From: an uncultured Prevotellaceae bacterium
GTDB taxonomy: Bacteria > Bacteroidota > Bacteroidia > Bacteroidales > Bacteroidaceae
Direction: 5' to 3'
Assembly (NCBI GenBank): GCA_947306845.1
Contig: CAMZHP010000141.1
Coordinates: 1-8,094 of the forward strand
DNA length: 8,094 nt
The translations under genes were made by a program, and so were the position numbers. Below are positions 1 to 6,639 of this stretch, in pieces. Under the pieces are notes generated by a model. It did not search any database. It saw nothing but the letters and a program-made list of their open reading frames with translations, and had not been told where the DNA came from. Every line of letters begins with the position of its first letter. Within the stretch, counting starts at the first letter, position 1.

Positions 1-491
1 TCTTTGGCGAGGATGTCCTGTATCATACCGACGATGGCACGATTGGAGTCATCGGCGTCACGCCCGCCTTTGAGAACGCAGGCATTGCCGCTCTTGAAAC
101 AGAGTGAGAAGACATCGAAACTCACGTTGGGACGAGCCTCATAGATGATGCCGATCACTCCGAAGGGCACGCTCACGCGGCGCAGGTGCAGTCCGTTGTC
201 AAGTGTTTTGTCGATGAGGACCTTGCCCAGTGGGGTGGGCAGCTCCGCGACATGGCGCATGTCGCTGGCGATTCCTGCGAGACGTTTCTCATCGAGCAGC
301 AGACGGTCGTAAAGGGGGTTGCTGCGGTCCATTCGTGCCAGGTCGCGGGCATTGGCTTCGAGGAGCGTCGCACTATTGTCGGCAATGGCGTTGGCCACTG
401 CTCTTAGGATATCATTCTTGCGTTGGTCGCTGAGAAGCAGCAACTCGCGGCTGGCGGCTTTCGCCTGCTCAAAAAGGGAGGTCAATTGCAT
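1..491 (-). CDS. proA: Glutamate-5-semialdehyde dehydrogenase (gamma-glutamyl phosphate reductase), N-terminal part
   Basis: ProA reduces gamma-glutamyl phosphate to glutamate-5-semialdehyde with NADPH, the second step of proline synthesis, in the cytoplasm. The ATG at 489-491 opens a frame that runs off the left edge without a stop, showing 163 residues of a protein usually about 410-420 long. Near residues 108-142 it carries the family signature ([14 protein letters not shown], then [15 protein letters not shown]), the start of the NADPH-binding aldehyde-dehydrogenase-like fold. The catalytic cysteine lies beyond the edge and cannot be checked. The N-terminus ([17 protein letters not shown]) matches the helical start expected for ProA, which supports this start. 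It follows proB after a 108-base gap filled by a CTAG repeat array. There is no Shine-Dalgarno, only an A-rich leader (AAAAAACAAATATC). Identity is secure; completeness is unknown. Confidence 0.95.
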   Translation of the reverse strand, partial: MQLTSLFEQAKAASRELLLLSDQRKNDILRAVANAIADNSATLLEANARDLARMDRSNPLYDRLLLDEKRLAGIASDMRHVAELPTPLGKVLIDKTLDNGLHLRRVSVPFGVIGIIYEARPNVSFDVFSLCFKSGNACVLKGGRDADDSNRAIVGMIQDILAK

Positions 492-507
492 GATATTTGT
501 TTTTTCT
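492..507 (-). promoter_or_regulatory. A-rich translation-initiation leader of proA, abutting the CTAG array
   Basis: Fourteen bases separate the proA ATG from the nearest CTAG. Read on the coding strand they are AAAAAACAAATATC, with no purine-rich Shine-Dalgarno. Bacteroidetes genes commonly start translation from A-rich leaders without Shine-Dalgarno, so this is the likely ribosome entry region. The first ten bases are identical to those following the last CTAG before the acyl-CoA synthetase. No Bacteroidetes promoter (TTTG spaced from TAnnTTTG) was found here. The role is inferred. Confidence 0.45.
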
Positions 508-603
508 AGATTTTCTAGATGATCTAGATTTTCTAGGATTTTCTAGGATATCCTAGGCTTTCCTAGGATTCCTAGGCTTTCCTAGGGCTTCTAGTCATCC
601 TAG
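506..603. repeat. CTAG-centred tandem array 1 (11 copies, 9-10 base period) between proB and proA
   Basis: CTAG occurs at 506, 515, 524, 533, 543, 553, 563, 572, 582, 591 and 600, a spacing of 9 or 10 bases throughout. Near proA the units are TCTAGA type (TTTTCTAGA on the plus strand). From about 553 to 585 they are CCTAGG type (CTTTCCTAGG), so composition changes along the array. The first CTAG on the coding side includes the proB stop codon. Because CTAG is its own complement, any two units can pair: CTAGGATATCCTAG at 543-556 is a perfect palindrome, and CCTAGG-ATT-CCTAGG at 562-576 can form a 6-base stem with a 3-base loop. It lies in a same-strand gap, so if the genes are co-transcribed it is part of the mRNA. 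Function unknown. Confidence 0.93.
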
Positions 604-1367
604 TTCTTAAACTCTGTATGGGGGGTGTCGGCGGGGTGCTCGAAGAGGTCGGTGAGGATGTTCTCGCGCTCACCATTGGCGATGATGACGCGGATGCCAC
701 TCTGCGACACTTTCCGGGCAGTGGTGTACTTGGAGTGCATGCCACCACGCCCAAAAGCGCTTTTCTCAGGCTGGATATACTCGCTGAGGTCGCGGCCGGG
801 AGCCACTTCTCGGATGAGTTCTGCGGCGGGGTCGTCGGGGTGTGTGGTATAGATGCCGTCGATGTTGGAGAGCAGAACGAGTGTGTCGGCGTTCATCATC
901 TGGGCGATTAGTCCCGATAGCTCGTCGTTGTCAGTGAACATCAACTCTGTGACGCTCACCGTGTCGTTCTCGTTGACGATAGGCAACACGTCGTTTTCCA
1001 GCATCACGGTCATGCAGGCGCGCTGGTTGCGGTATTGCTCGCCAGGTTGAAAGTTCTCTTTCATTGTGAGCACCTGCCCCACGTGGATGCCAAATTCCCT
1101 GAACAGGTCGTAGTAAAGGCCGATGAGCTTCACTTGACCCACGGCGGAGAATAGCTGTCGCTGCTCCACGGAGTCGAGGCTGTGGCTCACTTTGAGCTCG
1201 CCGCGTCCCGATGCCATAGCACCTGATGATACCAGTATTACTTCGTATCCTTGTTTCCTGAGCATGGCAATCTGGTCGACGAGGGCCGACATGCGGGTCA
1301 CGTCGAGTTTCCCATCGGTGCGAGTGAGCACATTGGAGCCTACCTTGACAACTATCCTATGTTTCAT
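600..1367 (-). CDS. proB: Glutamate 5-kinase, short form without a PUA domain
   Basis: ProB phosphorylates L-glutamate with ATP to gamma-glutamyl phosphate, the first and usually proline-inhibited step of proline synthesis. The 255-residue protein is essentially only the amino-acid-kinase domain: KVGSNVLT at 8-15 (phosphate-binding loop), SSGA at 47-50, NENDTVS at 132-138 (glutamate-binding region), TDNDELS at 145-151, SNIDGIYT near 167-174 and GRGGMHSK at 206-213. E. coli ProB has about 367 residues because of a C-terminal PUA domain; here the chain ends about 18 residues after the last kinase strands. Kinase-only ProB is known in other lineages, so this is probably a natural short form. Its ATG overlaps the stop of the acyl-CoA synthetase by four bases (ATGA), suggesting translational coupling. 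The TAG stop is itself part of the first CTAG of array 1. Confidence 0.95.
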   Translation of the reverse strand: MKHRIVVKVGSNVLTRTDGKLDVTRMSALVDQIAMLRKQGYEVILVSSGAMASGRGELKVSHSLDSVEQRQLFSAVGQVKLIGLYYDLFREFGIHVGQVLTMKENFQPGEQYRNQRACMTVMLENDVLPIVNENDTVSVTELMFTDNDELSGLIAQMMNADTLVLLSNIDGIYTTHPDDPAAELIREVAPGRDLSEYIQPEKSAFGRGGMHSKYTTARKVSQSGIRVIIANGERENILTDLFEHPADTPHTEFKN

Positions 1368-3034
1368 GAGTTCGCCTTTTGCGCTTTGTCCTTGTTCCTG
1401 ATTTCCACACGGCGTATCTTGCCACTGATGGTTTTGGGAAGCTCATCCACAAACTCGATGATGCGGGGATATTTGTAAGGAGCTGTCACCCGCTTCACAT
1501 GGTTTTGGAGTTCTTTCACCAATGCGTCGCCGGCCTTGTCCTTCCATTCCTTGCCAAGCACAACGGTAGCCTTCACCACCATGCCGCGGATGTCGTCGGG
1601 CACGCCGGTGATGGCACATTCCACCACGGCAGGATGGGTCATCAGCGCACTCTCTACCTCAAATGGTCCAATGCGGTAGCCGCTCGACTTGATGACATCA
1701 TCGATACGCCCTTCAAACCAGTAGTAGCCGTCCTCATCGCGCCATGCCATATCGCCGGTGTGGTAGAAGCCGTCGTGCCACACCTCGCGGGTGAGCTCCT
1801 CGTCGCGGTAGTATTCCTTAAACAGTCCGATAGGCTTGCGATCGCCCACACGCACTACAATCTCGCCTTTCTCGCCTTCCTCACAGGGTGTGCCATCGGC
1901 TTTGATGAGTCGGATGTCGTACTGTGGGTTGGGCATGCCCATGCTGCCGGGTTTGGGCTCCATCCATGGCATGGTGCCAAGGGTCATGGTGGTCTCGGTC
2001 TGTCCGAAACCTTCCATCAGCCGGATGCCGGTCAGTTGGCGGAACTTGTCGTAAACGGCGGCATTGAGGGCCTCTCCGGCGGTGCAACAGTAGCGCAGCG
2101 CACTGAGGTCGTATTGGGAGAAGTCTTCGCGGATGAGGAACCTATAGACGGTGGGAGGTGCGCAGAACGAGGTGACGCGATATTTCTCCATCTGGCGCAG
2201 CATGCTGTCAGCGGAGAATTTCTCATGGTCGTAGACAAAGACGGCGGCACCGGCAAACCATTGCCCGTAGAATTTACCCCACACAGCTTTTCCCCAGCCG
2301 GTGTCGGCCACGGTGAGATGGATGCTGTCCTCTGACAAGTTGTGCCAGAAGACGCCGGTGGTGAGATGCCCCATGGCATATAAGTGGTCGTGAGCCACCA
2401 TCTTGGGCTCGCCGCTGGTGCCGCTGGTGAAATACATCAGCATGGTGTCGTCGTTGGTGTTGACGTGCTTGGGCTTCACGAAAGCGGGGGCTCCCCCGAT
2501 TTCAGCGTTCCAGTCATGGAAGCCTTCTCCAACTATCGGCCCCACGCTGACGAGTACATCAACAGTGGGACTGTCGGGCATGGCGGCTTGTATCTGACTG
2601 ATGACATACTCCTCGCCCACGCAGATAATGGCTTTCACCGACGCGCGGTTGTTGCGGTAGATGATGTCTTTCTTGGTGAGCATGTGGGTGGCGGGGATGG
2701 CGACGGCTCCGATCTTGCAGAGGGCGAGCATCGTGATCCACCACTCCAGGCGGCGCTTCAGGATGAGCATCACCATGTCGCCATGGCCGATGCCCAATGA
2801 CTGCAGGTAAGAGGCAGCTTGGTCGCTCCTCTGCTTGATGTCGCTGAAGGAGAGCCTGACCTCGGCTCCTTCGTCGTTGGTCCACAGCAGGGCGAGCTTG
2901 TCGGGCTGCTCTTCTGCCCATGCGTCAACGACATCATAAGCAAAATTGAAGTTCTCCTTGATCTTGAAATGCAGGTGCTCCTTGAAGTCTTCCACTGAAG
3001 TGAAGGAGGTCTGCGAGAGGAATCTTTCTACCAT
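1364..3034 (-). CDS. Acyl-CoA synthetase (AMP-forming), medium-chain/ACSM-like
   Basis: This is an ANL-superfamily enzyme that should activate a carboxylic acid with ATP to an acyl-adenylate and then form acyl-CoA. The 556 residues are full length for the family. Core motifs appear in order: TSGTSGEPK at 203-211 (ATP phosphate loop), ADTGWGKAVWGKFYGQWF at 243-260 (typical of the medium-chain acyl-CoA synthetase branch), GFGQTETT at 342-349, YHTGD at 424-428, GRIDDVIKSSGYRIGP at 442-457 (hinge and CoA region) and KTISGKIRR at 534-542 with the likely adenylation lysine K539. There is no signal peptide or membrane segment. Homologues are often annotated as acetyl-CoA synthetase, but the substrate (acetate, medium-chain or aryl acid) cannot be read here. 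It follows the XRE-cupin regulator across array 2 and overlaps proB by four bases. Function class is firm, substrate open. Confidence 0.9.
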   Translation of the reverse strand: MVERFLSQTSFTSVEDFKEHLHFKIKENFNFAYDVVDAWAEEQPDKLALLWTNDEGAEVRLSFSDIKQRSDQAASYLQSLGIGHGDMVMLILKRRLEWWITMLALCKIGAVAIPATHMLTKKDIIYRNNRASVKAIICVGEEYVISQIQAAMPDSPTVDVLVSVGPIVGEGFHDWNAEIGGAPAFVKPKHVNTNDDTMLMYFTSGTSGEPKMVAHDHLYAMGHLTTGVFWHNLSEDSIHLTVADTGWGKAVWGKFYGQWFAGAAVFVYDHEKFSADSMLRQMEKYRVTSFCAPPTVYRFLIREDFSQYDLSALRYCCTAGEALNAAVYDKFRQLTGIRLMEGFGQTETTMTLGTMPWMEPKPGSMGMPNPQYDIRLIKADGTPCEEGEKGEIVVRVGDRKPIGLFKEYYRDEELTREVWHDGFYHTGDMAWRDEDGYYWFEGRIDDVIKSSGYRIGPFEVESALMTHPAVVECAITGVPDDIRGMVVKATVVLGKEWKDKAGDALVKELQNHVKRVTAPYKYPRIIEFVDELPKTISGKIRRVEIRNKDKAQKANS

Positions 3035-3062
3035 TTTATATTCTTTTCTTTTTGTTTTTTCT
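3035..3062 (-). promoter_or_regulatory. A-rich translation-initiation leader of the acyl-CoA synthetase
   Basis: Twenty-six bases lie between the ATG at 3032-3034 and the nearest CTAG. On the coding strand they begin AAAAAACAAA and continue A-rich to the start, with no clear Shine-Dalgarno at the usual spacing. The opening ten bases match the proA leader exactly. An A-rich leader is the usual Bacteroidetes signal for ribosome binding; that role is inferred. Confidence 0.4.
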
Positions 3063-3118
3063 AGAATATCTAGATTATCTAGAATATCTAGAGCATCTAG
3101 ATTTTCTAGAATAACTAG
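3057..3118. repeat. CTAG-centred tandem array 2 (7 copies, exact 9-base period)
   Basis: CTAG starts at 3061, 3070, 3079, 3088, 3097, 3106 and 3115, a perfectly regular 9-base period. The intervening five bases vary (AATAT, ATTAT, AATAT, AGCAT, ATTTT, AATAA after each CTAG on the plus strand). Six units are TCTAGA and the one farthest from the synthetase is ACTAGT. All units are self-complementary at the core, so the transcript could adopt many alternative short hairpins. It occupies most of the 99-base gap between the regulator stop and the acyl-CoA synthetase start. It resembles the TCTAGA half of array 1. Function unknown. Confidence 0.93.
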
Positions 3119-3133
3119 TGTTTTAGGGCTTTC

Positions 3134-3688
3134 TCAGAAAATAATGGCCAAAAATCTCACGGGATGATCATTGAGCGTGCGCATGCCGTGGGGCTGTGTG
3201 GCATCAAAATAGATGGAGTCGCCCTCGTTGAGGGTGAGCACCTTGCTGCCGATGGTGAGTTCCATGGTGCCTTCGAGCACCATGTTGAATTCCTGACCGC
3301 TGTGTGAGTTCATCTCCTTGGGGGTGTCGGCGGGCTTGGGCTCCACGGTCACGATAAAGGGGTCGGCCTTTCTGCCGCGGAATCCGCTGGCGAGGCTCTC
3401 GTAGTTGTATGCGCTGCGGCGCTCCACGCTCATGCCGTGCCCCTTGCGGGTGAGAAAATAGGAACTCATCTTGGGCTCTTCACCGAACATGAGCACATCG
3501 AGTGACACGCCATAGTGCTTGGCGATTTTCTGCAGATTGGCTACGGAGAGCTCGCTCTCTCCGCTCTCCATCTGCTCGTAGTGGGCCACAGAGATGCCGC
3601 AGACGGCAGCCATCTCGTCGGTGGTGATGTCGAGCACGTCGCGCAGTCCGCGCAGGCGCTCACCTATCTGTTTGATCTGTTCTTCCAT
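3134..3688 (-). CDS. XRE-family transcriptional regulator with C-terminal cupin domain
   Basis: The 184-residue protein has an N-terminal helix-turn-helix of the XRE/HTH_3 type (about residues 8-63; ITTDEMAAVCGISVAHYEQMES spans the helix pair in two parts around residue 34) and a C-terminal small-molecule-binding cupin (about 110-183). The cupin shows H129-SGQE133-FNMVLEG, LNEGDSIYFDATQPHGM with H167, and a closing strand VRFLAIIF. H129, E133 and H167 are candidate metal or ligand contacts. Members of this architecture are cytoplasmic one-component regulators that bind DNA according to a cupin ligand. Its gene sits directly before the acyl-CoA synthetase, so control of that gene is a reasonable guess, as is autoregulation from the 40-base gap after proC. 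No operator was identified with confidence. The ATG at 3686-3688 is the only sensible start. Confidence 0.92.
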   Translation of the reverse strand: MEEQIKQIGERLRGLRDVLDITTDEMAAVCGISVAHYEQMESGESELSVANLQKIAKHYGVSLDVLMFGEEPKMSSYFLTRKGHGMSVERRSAYNYESLASGFRGRKADPFIVTVEPKPADTPKEMNSHSGQEFNMVLEGTMELTIGSKVLTLNEGDSIYFDATQPHGMRTLNDHPVRFLAIIF

Positions 3689-3728
3689 AATGCTGGGTAT
3701 AGATGGTGTATATAGGCAAATGAATAGA

Positions 3729-4520
3729 TTACGACTTCATGCCGGCTTTCAGACCGCGGATGACGGCGGAGGAGAATCCGGCGTGCTCCATCTCGTTGAG
3801 GCCCTTGATGGTGACACCGCCGGGGGTGGTCACCTTGTCAATCTCTGCCTCAGGATGGTTGCCGGTGGCTTGCAGCAGGGCAACGGCTCCCTTCACGGTC
3901 TGCTGTACGATCTGCTGGGCATCGTGGGCCTTGAAACCAATCTCCACACCTCCCTCTGTGGCGGCACGGATGTATCTCATGGCATAGGCGATGCCACATG
4001 AGGCAAGGGTGGTGCCGGCAGCCAGCAGACGCTCCTCAGTGACGATGCATTCGCCCACTTGCTCGAAGAGAGTTTCCATGGGCTTCGTCTCGGTGTCGCC
4101 AGCGATGGCAGGCACGAGGAAGGTCATCGACTGCATCACGGCGATGGCGGTGTTGGGAATGGCGAGGAAGAGGGTGAAGTCGGGGTTGCTGTCTGTCGTC
4201 AGCCAGTGACTGATGCTCGCTGAGGGCACACCAGCGGCGATGACAACGATGGTGAGCTTCCTGCCGCTGATGTCGGGCAGGATGCCTTTGATGACTTGCT
4301 CCACGAGCCAGGGTTTCACGACGATGAACAAGGTGTCGGCGTTGGCAACGGCGGCGGAGTTGTCGGTGGTGATGCTTGCGCCACTGTTTTCAAACCGCTT
4401 GAGGGCGGCTTCGCAGGGGTCGGCGATGGTGAGGGCGGAGGGTTCTGTCGCTCCGCTTTTGAGCAGTCCTTCGGCCAAGGCTCCGCCCATGGCTCCTGCT
4501 CCTATAATGGCTATTTTCAT
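3729..4520 (-). CDS. proC: Pyrroline-5-carboxylate reductase
   Basis: ProC reduces 1-pyrroline-5-carboxylate to L-proline with NAD(P)H, the last step of proline synthesis. The 263-residue length fits the family (about 260-275). The N-terminal Rossmann fold shows IIGAGAMGGALAEGLL (5-20); VVKPW at 67-71 and IPNTAIAV at 121-128 are conserved cofactor and hinge positions. The C-terminal dimerisation and active-site domain has SCGIAYAMRYIRA at 174-186, where many ProCs have a GSGPAY motif, and TTPGGVTIKGL at 231-241, the family signature. The ATG overlaps the argD stop by four bases (ATGA), so the two are probably translationally coupled. The regulator gene begins 40 bases downstream. No anomaly beyond the lineage variant of the GSGPAY motif. 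Confidence 0.95.
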   Translation of the reverse strand: MKIAIIGAGAMGGALAEGLLKSGATEPSALTIADPCEAALKRFENSGASITTDNSAAVANADTLFIVVKPWLVEQVIKGILPDISGRKLTIVVIAAGVPSASISHWLTTDSNPDFTLFLAIPNTAIAVMQSMTFLVPAIAGDTETKPMETLFEQVGECIVTEERLLAAGTTLASCGIAYAMRYIRAATEGGVEIGFKAHDAQQIVQQTVKGAVALLQATGNHPEAEIDKVTTPGGVTIKGLNEMEHAGFSSAVIRGLKAGMKS

Positions 4521-5653
4521 GACAGCACGGTTTTAAGTTTTTCAATAAACTGGTCGGCCTCGGCGATGGTGAGGCAGAGGGGTGGCAGCAGGCGTAGTGT
4601 GTCGGTGCCTGAACAACCCACGAAGCAGTGCTCCTCTTCCACCAGACGACGGCGCACTTCCTTGTAGGGCATGTCGAGTTGAATGCCGATCATCAAGCCT
4701 CTGCCGCGTACGTCGATGATGTGGGGCTGTGTGGCTTGCAACTTTTTCAGTTCTTCGATGATGTGGTTGCCTACTTTCTCGGCATTCTCCACCAGGTGTT
4801 CCTGTTCGATAACGTCGAGCACGGCGAGGGCAGCGGCACATGCCAGATGATTGCCGCCAAAAGTGGTGCCCAACTGCCCGTAAACGGGAGTGAACTCAGG
4901 TGAGATGAGAAGTGCTGACATGGGGAAGCCGTTGGCGATGCCTTTGGCTACGGTGATGAGGTCGGGCCTGATGCCGAGCCATTGATGGGCGAAGAACCGT
5001 CCGCTCCGTCCGTAGCCGCACTGTATCTCGTCGCAGATGAGCACAGTGCCGTAGCGGTGACAGGCCTCAAGAAGCTGGCTTGCGAACTCTGCCGTTGCCA
5101 TCCTGATGCCGCCGACACCCTGGATGCACTCTAGGATGCAGGCGCATACGTCGCCCTTGGCGAGTTCGGCTTCCCAGGCGCTGATATCGTTGAGCGGCAG
5201 GTAGGTGACGTGGTTGTTGGCGTTGATGGGTGCGATGATCTTGGGGTTGTCCGTCACTTCCACGGCGAGCGAGGTGCGTCCGTGAAAGGCTTTTTGTGCG
5301 GAGAGCACACGGGTGCGGCCCGTGTGGAACGAGGCGAGTTTCAGTGCGTTCTCATTGGCCTCGGCACCGCTGTTCACCAGAAAAAGTTGATAATCATCAT
5401 ATCCACAGGCCTTTCCCAGTCTGGTGGCCAACTGTTGCTGCAGGGTGTTGATGACAGAATTGGAGTAGAAGCCCAACTGACCCACCTGGTGGCTCACTGC
5501 CTCGGTGTAGTGAGGGTGGCTATGGCCAATGCTGATGACGGCATGGCCTCCGTATAGGTCGAGGTATTCCACTCCTTGTTCGTCCCATACATGACAGCCT
5601 TTTCCCTTTACGATGTTGACGTTGAGCAGGGGATATACGTCGTATAGTTTCAT
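4517..5653 (-). CDS. argD: N-acylornithine aminotransferase (acetyl- or succinylornithine), class III PLP enzyme
   Basis: ArgD transfers an amino group from glutamate to N-acyl-glutamate semialdehyde, making N-acylornithine. The 378 residues carry the class III PLP-transaminase set: NSGAEANE at 94-101, FHGRTSLAVEV at 123-133, CDEIQCGYGRSG at 207-218 with D208 for the pyridine nitrogen, AKGIANGFPMSA at 236-247 with the PLP lysine K237, and TTFGGNHLACAAA at 263-275. The chain is somewhat shorter than E. coli ArgD (about 406). In Bacteroides the downstream transcarbamylase uses N-succinylornithine, so the acyl group here may be succinyl; the sequence alone does not decide. Ornithine aminotransferase activity is an alternative given its coupling to proC. 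It starts 10 bases after the argC stop and overlaps proC by four bases. Confidence 0.93.
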   Translation of the reverse strand: MKLYDVYPLLNVNIVKGKGCHVWDEQGVEYLDLYGGHAVISIGHSHPHYTEAVSHQVGQLGFYSNSVINTLQQQLATRLGKACGYDDYQLFLVNSGAEANENALKLASFHTGRTRVLSAQKAFHGRTSLAVEVTDNPKIIAPINANNHVTYLPLNDISAWEAELAKGDVCACILECIQGVGGIRMATAEFASQLLEACHRYGTVLICDEIQCGYGRSGRFFAHQWLGIRPDLITVAKGIANGFPMSALLISPEFTPVYGQLGTTFGGNHLACAAALAVLDVIEQEHLVENAEKVGNHIIEELKKLQATQPHIIDVRGRGLMIGIQLDMPYKEVRRRLVEEEHCFVGCSGTDTLRLLPPLCLTIAEADQFIEKLKTVLS

Positions 5654-5663
5654 AAATCTTGTT

Positions 5664-6632
5664 TTAAAACGCTGAAGGTTTGAGTTTCAGTCCGGCTGTC
5701 TCGTCGATGCCGAACATGATGTTCATATTTTCCACTGCCTGGCCCACAGCTCCCTTGAGCAGGTTGTCGATGCAGGAGGTGATGAGCAGTTTGTTGCCGT
5801 ATTTCTCGCAGTGTATCAAAGCCTTGTTGGTGTTGACCACCTGTTTGAGGTCAATGGCCTTGTCACTGTAGTGGGTGAAGGGCGCATTGGCATAGAAAGC
5901 CTTGTAGGCAACCACGATGTCGTCGATGGCAGCCTCGGTTTTCACCACCTCTGTGGCAAAAATGCCACGGGCGAAGTCACCGCGATAGGGGATGAAGTCC
6001 ACCTCGCCGTCGAAAGGTCCCTGTACCTGCCTCAAGCTCTGGAGGATTTCAGGCACATGTTGGTGCTGGAAGGGCTTGTAGATGCTCATGTTGTTGTTGC
6101 GCCATGAGAAATGCGTGGTGGCGGTGGCTTTCTGTCCGGCTCCTGTGCTGCCTGTGATGGCATTGACGGCAATGTCGCCGCTAAGCAGTCCCATTTGGGC
6201 GGCAGGGAGCAGTCCCAACTGTATGCAGGTAGCGAAGCACCCGGGGTTGGCAACATGCTGTGCCGTAGCGATTCGACTGCGGTTGATTTCGGGCAGTCCG
6301 TATATGAAGTCGTTGCCTGGCGCAGCGATGCGGAAATCCTGTGCCAGGTCGATGATCTTCACGTTGTCGGGGATGGTATGTTGGGCAAGGAAAGCGGCAC
6401 TTTTGCCATGTCCGAAGCAGAAGAACACCACATCGACCTGATCGAAAGGCATCTGCTCGGTGAAGGTGAGGTCGGTGTCGCCCAACAATCCTTCATGCAC
6501 ATCGGCGACAGGATTGCCGGCATTGCTCTCGCTGTTGGCAAATACTATCTCTGCCTCGGGATGGTTGAGCAGCAGACGGATGAGTTCCCCACCGGTATAG
6601 CCTGCTGCTCCGAGAATTCCTATTCTGATCAT
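5664..6632 (-). CDS. argC: N-acyl-gamma-glutamyl-phosphate reductase
   Basis: ArgC reduces N-acyl-gamma-glutamyl phosphate to N-acyl-glutamate semialdehyde with NADPH. The 322-residue protein has ILGAAGYTGGELIRLL at 6-21 (NADP-binding turn), ANPGCFAT at 128-135 with the catalytic cysteine C132, GSTGAGQK at 161-168, FQHQHVPEI at 188-196 (conserved histidines) and KGAVGQAVENMN at 293-304. The frame stays open upstream to an ATG at 6731, but those 33 extra residues are low-complexity Ser/Cys/Ala, overlap the pspC gene and precede the true ArgC N-terminus MIRIGILGAAGYTGG, so the ATG at 6630-6632 is chosen. The gene begins 7 bases after the pspC stop and is followed after 10 bases by argD. Acetyl versus succinyl substrate is undecided. 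Confidence 0.95.
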   Translation of the reverse strand: MIRIGILGAAGYTGGELIRLLLNHPEAEIVFANSESNAGNPVADVHEGLLGDTDLTFTEQMPFDQVDVVFFCFGHGKSAAFLAQHTIPDNVKIIDLAQDFRIAAPGNDFIYGLPEINRSRIATAQHVANPGCFATCIQLGLLPAAQMGLLSGDIAVNAITGSTGAGQKATATTHFSWRNNNMSIYKPFQHQHVPEILQSLRQVQGPFDGEVDFIPYRGDFARGIFATEVVKTEAAIDDIVVAYKAFYANAPFTHYSDKAIDLKQVVNTNKALIHCEKYGNKLLITSCIDNLLKGAVGQAVENMNIMFGIDETAGLKLKPSAF

Positions 6633-6639
6633 TGGGTTA

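Noticed and set aside
1379..2335. A 318-codon plus-strand open frame opposite the acyl-CoA synthetase.
   Set aside because: It is antisense to a well-supported enzyme, shows no recognisable domain, and is rich in His/Gly/Val as expected from complementing a GC-rich coding frame.
506..3118. The CTAG arrays as CRISPR.
   Set aside because: Repeat cores are 4-6 bases with 3-6 base spacers, far below CRISPR dimensions, and no cas gene is present.
2946..3167. A plus-strand frame translating array 2 into a repeating Ser-Arg tripeptide pattern.
   Set aside because: The 9-base period keeps the frame open and creates an apparent peptide repeat by itself; the frame starts inside the antisense of the synthetase and has no other support.
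3694..3716. A weak dyad (TATAGA and TGTATA) between proC and the regulator as a possible operator.
   Set aside because: The arms are short, AT-rich and match only five of six positions; chance is adequate without comparative data.
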